Source: Marinifilum sp. N1E240
GTDB taxonomy: Bacteria > Bacteroidota > Bacteroidia > Bacteroidales > Marinifilaceae
DNA: 64,000 bases
Direction: 5' to 3'
Assembly: GCF_009295825.1 (NCBI RefSeq)
Contig: NZ_WHKF01000002.1
Span: forward strand, 682,001 to 746,000
Shown here: positions 1-9,124 of the stretch, piece after piece
Layout: each line of letters starts with the position of its first letter
Position numbering within the stretch: position 1 is the stretch's first letter
Translations under genes and position numbers: made by a program
The notes under the pieces: model-generated
Databases searched by the model: none
What the model was told of the DNA's origin: nothing
Seen by the model: the letters and a program-made list of their open reading frames with translations, nothing else

Positions 1-839
1 GTGTAGCTAAAGTAAAGTCAGCAATAGCAAATTTAAATAAGGCCAAACTAAATCTTAGCTATGCAACCATTTATTCTCCAATTGATGGTATTGTAATCAA
101 TCGAGCTGTAGAAGAAGGTCAGACTGTTACTGCAAGCATGAGTACGCCTGAGCTCTATACCATTGCTAACGATCTTACTGTAATGCAGGTGGAAGCTGAT
201 GTTGACGAGGCGGATATAGGAATGGTAAAAACAGGACAAAGAGTTGAGTTTACCGTGGATGCATTTCCTGATGATATTTTTTCGGGAGAAGTCTCGGAAG
301 TAAGACTACAAGCCGTTGAAACTTCCAATGTTGTTACCTATACTGTTATTGTAAAAGCTCAAAATCCTGAATTCAAATTAATGCCAGGTATGACAGCTTC
401 CATTACTGATTATGTGGAAGAGGTAAATGATATTCTCTTATTAGCAGGTAAAGCTTTTCGTTTTTCACCTGATCGTGAAATGATGAATGATTATATGAGC
501 AATTTATCTGACAACAATCAATTGGAGCGCTCAGGGAGAAATAATACTGGATCAAATTCATCAATAGCATCACGCAAGGGATCACGACCAGATCAGGATT
601 TGGAGGATGATAAGAAGCTGGTATGGGTGAAACAGGGAAATTTAATTAAACCTGTGGTAGTAGAAATTGGTGTTACGGATGGAATAAATATTCAAGTTTT
701 ATCAGGATTAAATGAAAATGATGCTATTGTTACTGCAATGTCTCTTGGTAAAAAGGATAGCGGCGAAGAGAAGGAGGAAACCAGTACGCAGAAAAGCCCT
801 TTTGTTCAAGAAAGACCTAGAGGTGGTGGTCCAAGGTAA
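1..839 (+). CDS. MacA-like periplasmic adaptor (HlyD/RND adaptor family), 5' end outside window
   Basis: The reading frame is open from position 3, so the N terminus lies outside the window. The visible part begins in the helical hairpin and enters the second half of a lipoyl domain (SPIDGIV and a VEEGQTV turn). A beta-barrel and membrane-proximal region follow (LMPGMTASI is typical). Known role of the family: links an inner-membrane ABC transporter to an outer-membrane channel for efflux of macrolides, peptides or lipids. An insert rich in Ser, Arg and Asn around the middle and a charged C terminus are lineage-specific. It lies 32 bp ahead of the ATPase gene and is evidently co-transcribed with it. 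Family assignment is secure; the substrate is unknown. Confidence 0.9.
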   Translation, partial: VAKVKSAIANLNKAKLNLSYATIYSPIDGIVINRAVEEGQTVTASMSTPELYTIANDLTVMQVEADVDEADIGMVKTGQRVEFTVDAFPDDIFSGEVSEVRLQAVETSNVVTYTVIVKAQNPEFKLMPGMTASITDYVEEVNDILLLAGKAFRFSPDREMMNDYMSNLSDNNQLERSGRNNTGSNSSIASRKGSRPDQDLEDDKKLVWVKQGNLIKPVVVEIGVTDGINIQVLSGLNENDAIVTAMSLGKKDSGEEKEETSTQKSPFVQERPRGGGPR

Positions 840-871
840 ATATGTTTTTTATTTAAAATGAGGATGTTAAG

Positions 872-1630
872 ATGGAAAATAAAAAAATTATTGAAATTAA
901 AGGATTGCAAAAGAATTATACGGTTGGTGACGAAACAGTTAAGGCTTTGCGCTCAATTGATTTAAGCATAAATAAAGGAGAATTTGTATCTATTCTGGGA
1001 ACTAGTGGTTCAGGTAAGTCAACTCTCTTAAATATTCTGGGTTGTCTCGATAAACCTACCGCAGGAAATTATTGGTTGGATGGTATTGATGTAGAATCGA
1101 TGAGTAAAAATCGCCTGGCAGAGATTAGAAACCTAAACCTGGGCTTTGTATTTCAATCATACAATTTGCTGCCCAGAACTACAGCTTTGGAAAATGTTGA
1201 ACTACCACTTCTGTATAATTCGAAGATGAATTCGAAAGAACGACGACAGAGAGCCGAATACGCTTTGGAAGCAGTGGGACTAGCTGATCGTATGAAACAC
1301 CTTTCCAATCAAATGTCTGGAGGACAGCAACAACGTGTAGCTATTGCAAGATCTTTAGTGAACGATCCTTTAATCATTTTAGCTGATGAAGCCACTGGTA
1401 ATCTTGATACAAGAACTTCATATGAGATAATGACACTGTTTCAAAAATTAAATGAAAATGGGATTACCATTGGTTTTGTAACTCATGAGACAGATATTGC
1501 AGCATTTACAAAAAGGAATATTGTATTTCGTGATGGACAAATAATTAAGGATGTTACTATTAATAATCCTACCAGTGCATTACAAGCTCTAAAAAGTTTA
1601 GAAGAGGATATTAAAATTTTAACGAATTAG
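872..1630 (+). CDS. ABC transporter ATP-binding protein (MacB/LolD-type)
   Basis: A 252-residue nucleotide-binding subunit. Walker A is GTSGSGKST near residue 43, the Q-loop follows in VFQSYN, the signature is MSGGQQQR, Walker B is [11 protein letters not shown] and the H-loop is VTHE. All catalytic positions are intact. In Escherichia coli MacB the ATPase and permease are fused; here they are separate genes, as is common in Bacteroidota. The gene sits between the adaptor and the permease and should form a tripartite efflux pump with them. The C terminus extends about 20 residues beyond the core and shows no known motif. Confidence 0.95.
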   Translation: MENKKIIEIKGLQKNYTVGDETVKALRSIDLSINKGEFVSILGTSGSGKSTLLNILGCLDKPTAGNYWLDGIDVESMSKNRLAEIRNLNLGFVFQSYNLLPRTTALENVELPLLYNSKMNSKERRQRAEYALEAVGLADRMKHLSNQMSGGQQQRVAIARSLVNDPLIILADEATGNLDTRTSYEIMTLFQKLNENGITIGFVTHETDIAAFTKRNIVFRDGQIIKDVTINNPTSALQALKSLEEDIKILTN

Positions 1631-1647
1631 GTCTTAAAACGAAAAGG

Positions 1648-2868
1648 ATGAATTTATTCATATTATTAAAAATAGCCATAACGGCGATCAAGAGAAACAA
1701 ATTACGTTCCATTCTAACAATGTTAGGGATTATCATTGGTGTAGGTTCTGTAATAGCAATGTTGGCTATTGGCGAAGGTTCTAATGCAAGTATTAAATCG
1801 CAAATATCATCCATGGGAACCAATCTAATTAATGTAAATCCGGCACGCGTTCAAAATGGAGGAGTTCAAATGGGCAGAAGTGGATCTCAAACACTAAAAC
1901 TTACCGATGTTGATTACATTACTGAAAATTGTAATTTAATTGAGGCAAGTTCGCCGGAGGTAATCGGGTCCGGACAAGTCGTTTTGGGTTCGAAAAATTG
2001 GCCAACTTCCATTTTTGGCGGCAGTGAGGATTACTTATATATTAAGAAGTATGATGTTACTAGTGGACGTACTTTTACGACTCAGGAGATAAAAACTGCT
2101 GCTAAAGTTTGTTTGGTTGGTCAAACCGTTATCGATAACTTGTTTGAAGAAGATGTAGATCCAGTTGGAAAAACCATTCGATTTGAAAAAATACCTTTAG
2201 TTATTATTGGTGTACTTAGTGAAAAAGGCGAAAATACTTTTGGTCAGGATCAGGATGATTTATTGTTATCACCATACACAACCGTAATGAAAAGGATAGT
2301 TAGACAAACACATTTAAATGGTGTTATAATGTCGGCTGTTTCGGAAGATCAAATTGAAGACGCAACAGTACAAGTGGAGGAAGCAATGCGAAAATCACAC
2401 AAGTTAAAGGATAGTGAGGATAATGATTTTGAAATCAGAACCCAACAGGAATTAATTAGTACATTTGGTTCTGTTTCCGAAATGATGCTTGTGTTATTAG
2501 GCTCTATCTCTGCGATATCTTTACTTGTGGGAGGCATTGGTATTATGAATATCATGTATGTGTCGGTAACTGAACGTACTCGCGAAATAGGACTTCGTTT
2601 GGCAATAGGTGGAAAAGGCAAAAATATATTAATGCAATTTCTTTTTGAAGCGATTCTGTTAAGTGTAATAGGAGGAATAATTGGAGTTGGATTGGGAGTA
2701 TCTGCATCTAATACTGTAGAAAGCATGATGGGATGGCCAACACTTGTTACCACTAAATCTATACTTTTGTCATTTCTTTTTTGTTCTTTTATAGGAGTGT
2801 TTTTTGGTTGGTATCCGGCGCGTAAAGCTTCTGCTTTAGACCCAATTGATGCATTAAGGCACGAGTAG
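1648..2868 (+). CDS. ABC transporter permease (MacB/FtsX family)
   Basis: A 406-residue inner-membrane protein with the MacB architecture. It has an N-terminal membrane helix after RNKLRSILTMLGIIIGVGSV and a periplasmic MacB_PCD domain (about residues 45-245). Three C-terminal helices of the FtsX domain follow, with the typical GGIGIMNIMYVSVTERTREIG segment and the ending YPARKASALDPIDALRHE. In this family the permease transmits ATP-driven movement to the periplasmic adaptor (mechanotransmission). It starts 17 bp after the ATPase stop codon. Complete, with no sign of decay. Confidence 0.93.
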   Translation: MNLFILLKIAITAIKRNKLRSILTMLGIIIGVGSVIAMLAIGEGSNASIKSQISSMGTNLINVNPARVQNGGVQMGRSGSQTLKLTDVDYITENCNLIEASSPEVIGSGQVVLGSKNWPTSIFGGSEDYLYIKKYDVTSGRTFTTQEIKTAAKVCLVGQTVIDNLFEEDVDPVGKTIRFEKIPLVIIGVLSEKGENTFGQDQDDLLLSPYTTVMKRIVRQTHLNGVIMSAVSEDQIEDATVQVEEAMRKSHKLKDSEDNDFEIRTQQELISTFGSVSEMMLVLLGSISAISLLVGGIGIMNIMYVSVTERTREIGLRLAIGGKGKNILMQFLFEAILLSVIGGIIGVGLGVSASNTVESMMGWPTLVTTKSILLSFLFCSFIGVFFGWYPARKASALDPIDALRHE

Positions 2869-2923
2869 TAAATTAGGTAGGGTACCAGTTAGAAGTAGTA
2901 AGATTTTACGAAAATTGAATAGC

Positions 2924-3976
2924 ATGAAAATATACAATGACAAATTGCAGCAGTGGTTGCCTCATATTATTGGACTTTTATTTATTGTTATCTTGCCAAT
3001 GTTTGTTTTTGATCAAACCAACGAGCATTTAAAATTCTGGAGAATTAGGTATTTCTATCAGTTAAATTTTATTGTCATTGCATTTTATGTGAATTACCTT
3101 TTCATTGTTCCTCGTTTCTTTTTTACTGGCAGAAGAATTAGATTTTTTGTGGTGGTAATTGCGTTTGCGATTCTATTACTCTCTTTATCACATTTTCTCT
3201 ATGATATTTTTGATATTGATGGCTATAGAAGTGAATTAATGAAGAGTATTGAAAGACCGGAACGAAAGTTCAATCTTCATCCCAGAATTATTGATGATTT
3301 TGGGATGTTATTATTGGTGCTAGGCTTTAGTACAGGAATGGCTGTTTTGCAGCGTTTACGACGCGATGAGAATGAGCAAAAGGAAAAGGAAAAAGCTCGT
3401 GTTGTAACAGAGTTGGCATTTTTAAAAAATCAGATAAGCCCTCATTTCTTTTTTAACTCGCTTAATAATATTTATGCACTTGTAGCTATTGATACAGATC
3501 AGGCTCAAAAAGCAATAGAAAAGCTTTCGGGATTAATGCGCTATCTGATATATGAATCGGATATAAAGAAGGTAGAACTAAAAAAAGAATTTGAGTTTAC
3601 CCGAAATTATATAGATCTAATGAAGCAACGAATTTCTTCTAAAGTGGAAGTAAGCACAAATATTCAACAAGAAATTCCAAATGTTGAAATACCACCACTT
3701 CTATTTATTCCCTTTGTTGAAAATTCTTTCAAGCATGGTATTAGTTATCGGGAGAACTCATTTATCGAAATTTCACTTACTACAGTTGATGATAAAATTA
3801 TTTTTAAATGTAAGAATAGTATACCGGATGATAATACTAATACTCCTAAAGGTGGATTAGGAATTGAAAATAGTAAAAGAAGACTTGCATTATTGTATGG
3901 TAATAAGGTGGAGTTTATTCAGTGCGATAAGGATAAAGTTTATAGTGTGGAGTTAATTTTACCATTAAATGCTTAA
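2924..3976 (+). CDS. LytS/YehU-type sensor histidine kinase
   Basis: A 350-residue membrane kinase. Four hydrophobic segments occupy about the first 140 residues, followed by a short coiled linker rich in Glu and Lys. The His_kinase (PF06580-type) region has phosphoacceptor His174 in the ISPHFFFNSLNNI motif, an N-box FVENSFKHG, and a GGLGIENSKRRL glycine box. I chose the ATG at 2924; an in-frame TTG lies 9 bp upstream, but the ATG gives a typical N terminus. The partner regulator follows 3 bp after the stop codon. Location next to the MacAB-like pump suggests that the pair senses envelope stress or a pump substrate, which is inference. Confidence 0.92.
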   Translation: MKIYNDKLQQWLPHIIGLLFIVILPMFVFDQTNEHLKFWRIRYFYQLNFIVIAFYVNYLFIVPRFFFTGRRIRFFVVVIAFAILLLSLSHFLYDIFDIDGYRSELMKSIERPERKFNLHPRIIDDFGMLLLVLGFSTGMAVLQRLRRDENEQKEKEKARVVTELAFLKNQISPHFFFNSLNNIYALVAIDTDQAQKAIEKLSGLMRYLIYESDIKKVELKKEFEFTRNYIDLMKQRISSKVEVSTNIQQEIPNVEIPPLLFIPFVENSFKHGISYRENSFIEISLTTVDDKIIFKCKNSIPDDNTNTPKGGLGIENSKRRLALLYGNKVEFIQCDKDKVYSVELILPLNA

Positions 3977-3979
3977 AGG

Positions 3980-4711
3980 ATGAAAAAGATTACTTGTATT
4001 GCAGTTGATGATGAACCCTTAGCTTTAGGCTTAATTGTGGGTTATATTAATAAAACACCATTTTTAGAACTTTGTGGTCAGTTCGATAATCCTATTGATG
4101 CTATGGAGTTTATGGAAGATCATCCTGTTCAGCTTTTATTTTTAGATATTCAAATGCCTGATCTTACCGGGGTAGAGTTTGCACGAATTTTAGAAAAAAA
4201 TAGCAAAATTATATTCACGACTGCTTTTGATAAATATGCTGTTGAAGGATTTAAACTCGAAGCTCTGGACTATCTGTTAAAGCCAATTAGCTACGAAGTG
4301 TTTTTGAACTCAGCCAAGCGAGCAAAAAAGCATTTTCAGTCTATTTTTTCAGCTAATTTGGATATTGAAAAAGATATAGATGTTAATTCTGATTATCTGT
4401 TTGTGAGAGCTGATTATCAAGTTAAAAGAGTTAATTTTAATGAGATACTTTACATTGAAGGTCTTAAGGATTACGTTAAGCTTTATTTGGATACATCAGC
4501 TAAGCCTATTGTATTCCATTCCACAATGAAGTCAGTAGAAACAAAACTTCCTAAGGATCATTTTATGAGAATTCACCGATCTTACATTGTGAATCTTGAA
4601 AAAATTAAAACAATTGAACGGAACCGAATACTTTTTGGATCCGAACGGATTCCAATAAGCAAGCAGTACAAAGAAGTATTCGACGAATTTGTTAAAAAGA
4701 AATTCCTTTAG
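3980..4711 (+). CDS. LytTR-family response regulator
   Basis: A 243-residue response regulator. The receiver domain occupies residues 1-120, with acidic residues Asp10/Asp11, phosphoacceptor Asp56 in FLDIQMPD, and Lys in the LKPI motif. A LytTR DNA-binding domain covers about residues 140-243, with the typical HRSYIVNLEKI segment. LytTR regulators usually bind paired direct repeats with a beta-strand-rich fold. It is the partner of the kinase directly upstream (3 bp gap) and probably controls the preceding pump operon, or genes elsewhere. Confidence 0.94.
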   Translation: MKKITCIAVDDEPLALGLIVGYINKTPFLELCGQFDNPIDAMEFMEDHPVQLLFLDIQMPDLTGVEFARILEKNSKIIFTTAFDKYAVEGFKLEALDYLLKPISYEVFLNSAKRAKKHFQSIFSANLDIEKDIDVNSDYLFVRADYQVKRVNFNEILYIEGLKDYVKLYLDTSAKPIVFHSTMKSVETKLPKDHFMRIHRSYIVNLEKIKTIERNRILFGSERIPISKQYKEVFDEFVKKKFL

Positions 4712-4747
4712 TTAGTTGTATTGATATGAATTAAATTGAACTTCTTA

Positions 4748-5575
4748 CTACTTCATTTTGATTTTGTTTACTTGTAATCCTTCCGATTGAATTCCTCTTG
4801 CATATTTAACTGCGGGTTTTCCAAATAGCATCACATATCCTGTTAAATGATCTTCAGGAATTCCTAGAGAAGTTCTCAACTCAGGAGCAATATCATCCAA
4901 AACCCATTTGATTAAACCATTCCAGAGTGTACCTACACCTTTGGTATTTGCCATTAATTCAAAGTAGCTTAAGGAAATCATACAATCAGCCATTGGCGAA
5001 GCATCCGCAGCAGGAGCCGTGGCTATAACTACATGAGGTGCATCTCTAAAAAGTATATCTATACCATTGTTTTCCCACACTCGTTGGAAATACGCAAGTA
5101 AATCGTGTTGCTTTGGTAGTGTGCCATTCTTCTTGGCTTGTTTAATGGCATCATATATTTTTTCACGAAACAGATGTAAATCCGTTCTATTGTCAATTAA
5201 GGAAATTAGTACAGCATTGTCGTTATGACCAGTAGGAGCGTAGGCTGCAATCTCCAAAAGCTCCTGAATCAATTCCTGATCCAGATCTTCCTTTTTGTAT
5301 TTGCGAATCGAACGTCGGGTTTTGATCATGCGACTTAAGGATTCGGCTTTTGGCATTTCACCTTTAACAGAAATACTATCTTCAGGTTTTTTACCCAAAA
5401 TTGAAAGTGCTGCAGTAGGACAAATAGCCAAACAATGCTGACATTTTAAGCAGTTGTGTTCACGTTCCTTTCGAATAATAGGTTTCGGTTTCATCTCAAT
5501 GATACTTACCGGGCAATCCTGGGCACATAATGCACACTCAATACACTTCTCTTCTTCTATTTTAAATTCCAGCAT
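4748..5575 (-). CDS. Ferredoxin-nitroreductase fusion (4Fe-4S nitroreductase family)
   Basis: A 275-residue protein. The first 60 residues carry two CxxCxxCxxxCP clusters (CIECALCAQDCP and CLKCQHCLAICP), so it should bind two 4Fe-4S clusters. The rest is an FMN-dependent nitroreductase domain beginning at the phosphate-binding RRSIRKYKKE motif and containing APTGHNDN. Such fusions are common in anaerobes and are thought to pass electrons from ferredoxin-like clusters to FMN. The substrate is unknown. It is convergent with the LytTR regulator and transcribed alone. The 290 bp upstream hold the divergent promoters. Confidence 0.9.
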   Translation of the reverse strand: MLEFKIEEEKCIECALCAQDCPVSIIEMKPKPIIRKEREHNCLKCQHCLAICPTAALSILGKKPEDSISVKGEMPKAESLSRMIKTRRSIRKYKKEDLDQELIQELLEIAAYAPTGHNDNAVLISLIDNRTDLHLFREKIYDAIKQAKKNGTLPKQHDLLAYFQRVWENNGIDILFRDAPHVVIATAPAADASPMADCMISLSYFELMANTKGVGTLWNGLIKWVLDDIAPELRTSLGIPEDHLTGYVMLFGKPAVKYARGIQSEGLQVNKIKMK

Positions 5576-5869
5576 TATCGTACTTCCTAAGTTCTATCTT
5601 AAATGAATTGGCAAAAATATTGATTTTAGATTGGCTTGTAGAATATTTCACACAAATTTATTGTTGTGACCATCGTATTTTAGTCTACATATAGTTTGCA
5701 ATAAGTTAAATTCATTTTGAATAAGCAATAAAATCTTTATCATGTTAAGGATTGAATATGTAAACTAATTTAAATTATTAATTTTATACAACACTATGAA
5801 TAATATAACATATTGGATGACAAAGAAGATTACTTTTTAGTATCCCAATAGTTAAATGTGCTAATTTTT
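5576..5869. other. Intergenic region between divergent genes
   Basis: An AT-rich 294 bp spacer between the nitroreductase and the TPR/MORN gene. It must hold two divergent promoters. I found no strong inverted repeat and no exact TTTG-N19-TAnnTTTG promoter. Confidence 0.5.
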
Positions 5870-8800
5870 ATGAAAAAAACTACCCTAAGTATTTTATTGT
5901 TTCTGTATGCATTTTGTGCATACAATCAGGAATACAACTCCCAGAAATTGATTGAAAAAGGAGTTGCATTGTATGACGAAGGCAAATACCCCGAAGCCAT
6001 AGAAATGTATAAGCAGGTGCATCCTGCAGACACCAATTATTTATACATGATGAGCGAGTTGGCAATGACTTATCTTGCTACTAAGGAATACGATGAGTCC
6101 ATCGCTACATGCGAGGAAGCTTTAATTGATGTAAGTTCTTATGAGAATCATATTATGAGAACTATGGCAACAGCTTTCGATGAGAAAGGTGATTGGGAAC
6201 AAGCCATTAAAGTTTATGCTAAGGCATTAAAGAAATATCCTTATGACTACTTGTTGCTTTTTAATTTGGGAATAACCTACTATAGGGAAAATAAGTATTC
6301 AAAAGCACTTGAATATTTTCAAAAAGCTTTAAAATCGAATCCATTCCATACTTCAAGTCATTTGATGCTGGGGAAAATTTCGGCGGCACAGGGTCAGTTG
6401 AGTCATGCCTTTATGTCTTTACAGACCTTTCTTTTATTAGAGCCGAATTCCAATAGAAGCAACAAGGCATTAATTTGTTTGGAAAATCTGGCTAACAATT
6501 TCATAGATACTACTTATGTGGGTGAAAGAATAGAGCCTTTTGTTCCCAATGAATTGTTTGAGGAACTGGATCATTACATTAGGGCAAAGATTGTCTTGAA
6601 CCGTCGTTTTGAATCAGCCTACGATTTTAATGCCTCCTTGGTGAAGCAGACTCAACTGGTGTTGGAAAAATTGCCATATCAAACACAAGAGAGAGATTTT
6701 TGGGCAGAGTTTTACTTCCCATTTTATCAGAACACGAAAAAGAATGATTTTATAAAAGAATTTTTGAATACCACATTGCGTTCAGCAAGACGCGAAAGCA
6801 TTAACAAATGGTCTAAGAAGAATGAGAAATCCTTAAAGGAATTTTATGCTACAGGAAGTTATCTTGGACAGTACAAAACATACCGATGGCTAAATGATAG
6901 CACAAAAATGACTTGTCAGCATTACGATTCAGGTGCATTGGAATCTATCGGAAACGCAAACAAGGAGGGCAAAGAAAGTGGAGAGTGGAAGTATTACTTT
7001 TCCAATGGAAGTCTGCAAGCTTGCGGTAAGTTTATCGATGGAAAAAAAGAAGGTGACTGGATCTACTACAATGTTGCGGGTTATAAAGAAACGACCTGTT
7101 CATATATCGATGGAAATTTGAATGGACTGTATTGTGAATTTGATTCGTATGGAAATCAAACTTCTTCTATCTCATATAAAATGGGAGAAGTAGATGGAGA
7201 TGTAGCCTTCTTTTATCCTTGTCAGGTGGTTGAAGAATACAATCAGTATACCAAAGGAACATTAAACGGACCTGGTTATGCCATGTACCCAACGGGTGAT
7301 ACCTTATCTATATTTGTTTATAAGGATGCAAAAGTAGATGGAGAATACAAGCGATATCATGCCAATGGTAAATTATTTTACCAAGTGAATTACAAAGAGG
7401 ATTTACGAGATGGTGATTACAAGGAATACTATTCTAATGGATCAATTTCGGTTACAGGAAAATACGAGGATGGAAAAGAGCTTGGAACCTGGAAATATTA
7501 TTTCGATAATGGGAAGATAAAATCAATAGCAAGTTATGAAGATGGCAAGCCAGTTGGAACGATTGAAAACTTTGAGAGAAATGGAACGATTAGCGATAGA
7601 AGCGAATACAACAGCAATGGAGAACTAATTGGAGATTATGTGGTTTTTACAAATGGGAAGCCTCATTTGATTGAGACTTATAGAAATGATACAATTATTG
7701 GAAGCGCCTCTTTAAATTCAAAGGGAGATACCATTCAGTATTCGGGATCGGCAGATGGAACCTTTGCTTACGAAACCTATAGCCAGGATGGACGACTAAT
7801 AGCCAAAGGACAATTTATAAATGGACAAAAAACCGGGAATAGAAGTTCGTATTGGAGAAATGGCAATGTACAGGAAAGCTCGAATTACGAGAACGGACTT
7901 GCGGATGGGGAGTTGATTTCTTATTTCGAAAATGGGAATGTTAATTATCAAAGAAATTTTAGCAAAGGAAAAGAGCATGGTGTATATCTTGAATATTATA
8001 ACAATGGTCAGATAAAAACCAGGGGAAAATATGTAGAAGGTGAAATGGATGGCTTGTGGCTAAACTATTATGCAGACGGAACATTGGAGCAAGAGTTTTC
8101 CTATAAAAAGGGAGATGCATCGGGATGGATGTGGAATTATGCTGTGGATGGCAAGTTGGCACAAAAGAGCAAATATGTGAAAGGAAATCCTGTAGAGCTT
8201 TGTCAATACAACAAGGAAGGAGAAATGATGTATTCACAGATTTTGCCTACTGCAAGTAAGCGAGAGTTTATGAACTACAACAATACCCTGGAAGGCGATT
8301 GTGTAATGACCTGCGGAAAACTAAATGGGAATTTGGTCTGGTATCACCCTGATGGAAGCAAGTATGTTGAAAAGCAATATGAAAACGACAAAGCTTCGGG
8401 TGCATACATTCGATATTACCCTACGGGTGAAGTAAGAACTAAAGGGCAGTCTCGCGATGGAAATCAAACCGGTTTGTGGACAGATTATTACGAGGATGGA
8501 ACCCTACACAGAGCCTACAATTACGTGGGCGATCAATTGGATTCTACCTATACGGTTTATTGGGAAAATGGGAAAGTGAAATCTGAATCGCATTATAAAA
8601 ATGATGAGAAGCATGGAGATCATTGTTATTACGATCCGGAAGGAAATCTCTTGATTAAAAAGATATATGTTAATGGTGAGATACTAGCCTATCAGTACAA
8701 TAAAAATGGAGCTTTATGCGATACCATTTATCTGGAAAAGGGCAGCGGAAAAATTGTTGCCTACTACGATAATGGCAAGCCAAGTATTGAATCTGCCTAT

Positions 8801-9124
8801 AAAAGCGGAAGATATCACGGAAAGTGCACGCGATATTTTAGGAATGGAAAAAAGATCTCTGTAATGGAGTTTGACAATGGAGTTCAGATTGGAGAGGAGA
8901 TCTTTACTGATATGAATGGCAATGTAAAGAGCAAGAGCAACTACCTGCGAAATGCCAAAGAAGGTGAGAGCCGAACTTATTATCCGAATGGAAAACTAAA
9001 ACGATTGGAAATCTATAAAATGGGGAACTTACAAGGAGAATGTAAGAATTACAACCAGATGGGCAAGCTAATCAGTGTAGAGGAACATTGGAATAACAAA
9101 CTTAGTAAGTATAGTGTACTATGA
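5870..9124 (+). CDS. Exported TPR and MORN-repeat (YwqK-like) protein
   Basis: A 1084-residue protein. An N-terminal signal peptide ends in a stretch of the type ILLFLYAFCAYNQ. TPR repeats fill about residues 20-200 (ALEYFQKALKSNPFHTSS is a clear one). After a helical linker, from about residue 345 to the end there are more than twenty copies of a 22-24 residue unit of the form YYxNGxlxxxgxYxxGkxxG, the MORN_2/YwqK type. An in-frame GTG lies 12 bp upstream, but the ATG at 5870 starts directly at the Lys-rich head of the signal peptide. Its stop codon overlaps the next start (ATGA). Family members are proposed scaffolds or, in Bacillus YwqJ/YwqK, antitoxins; the role here is unknown. Confidence 0.85.
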   Translation: MKKTTLSILLFLYAFCAYNQEYNSQKLIEKGVALYDEGKYPEAIEMYKQVHPADTNYLYMMSELAMTYLATKEYDESIATCEEALIDVSSYENHIMRTMATAFDEKGDWEQAIKVYAKALKKYPYDYLLLFNLGITYYRENKYSKALEYFQKALKSNPFHTSSHLMLGKISAAQGQLSHAFMSLQTFLLLEPNSNRSNKALICLENLANNFIDTTYVGERIEPFVPNELFEELDHYIRAKIVLNRRFESAYDFNASLVKQTQLVLEKLPYQTQERDFWAEFYFPFYQNTKKNDFIKEFLNTTLRSARRESINKWSKKNEKSLKEFYATGSYLGQYKTYRWLNDSTKMTCQHYDSGALESIGNANKEGKESGEWKYYFSNGSLQACGKFIDGKKEGDWIYYNVAGYKETTCSYIDGNLNGLYCEFDSYGNQTSSISYKMGEVDGDVAFFYPCQVVEEYNQYTKGTLNGPGYAMYPTGDTLSIFVYKDAKVDGEYKRYHANGKLFYQVNYKEDLRDGDYKEYYSNGSISVTGKYEDGKELGTWKYYFDNGKIKSIASYEDGKPVGTIENFERNGTISDRSEYNSNGELIGDYVVFTNGKPHLIETYRNDTIIGSASLNSKGDTIQYSGSADGTFAYETYSQDGRLIAKGQFINGQKTGNRSSYWRNGNVQESSNYENGLADGELISYFENGNVNYQRNFSKGKEHGVYLEYYNNGQIKTRGKYVEGEMDGLWLNYYADGTLEQEFSYKKGDASGWMWNYAVDGKLAQKSKYVKGNPVELCQYNKEGEMMYSQILPTASKREFMNYNNTLEGDCVMTCGKLNGNLVWYHPDGSKYVEKQYENDKASGAYIRYYPTGEVRTKGQSRDGNQTGLWTDYYEDGTLHRAYNYVGDQLDSTYTVYWENGKVKSESHYKNDEKHGDHCYYDPEGNLLIKKIYVNGEILAYQYNKNGALCDTIYLEKGSGKIVAYYDNGKPSIESAYKSGRYHGKCTRYFRNGKKISVMEFDNGVQIGEEIFTDMNGNVKSKSNYLRNAKEGESRTYYPNGKLKRLEIYKMGNLQGECKNYNQMGKLISVEEHWNNKLSKYSVL

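Noticed and set aside
2915-2923. Upstream TTG start for the LytS-type kinase
   Set aside because: It would add three residues ahead of a good ATG at 2924; Bacteroidota prefer the ATG.
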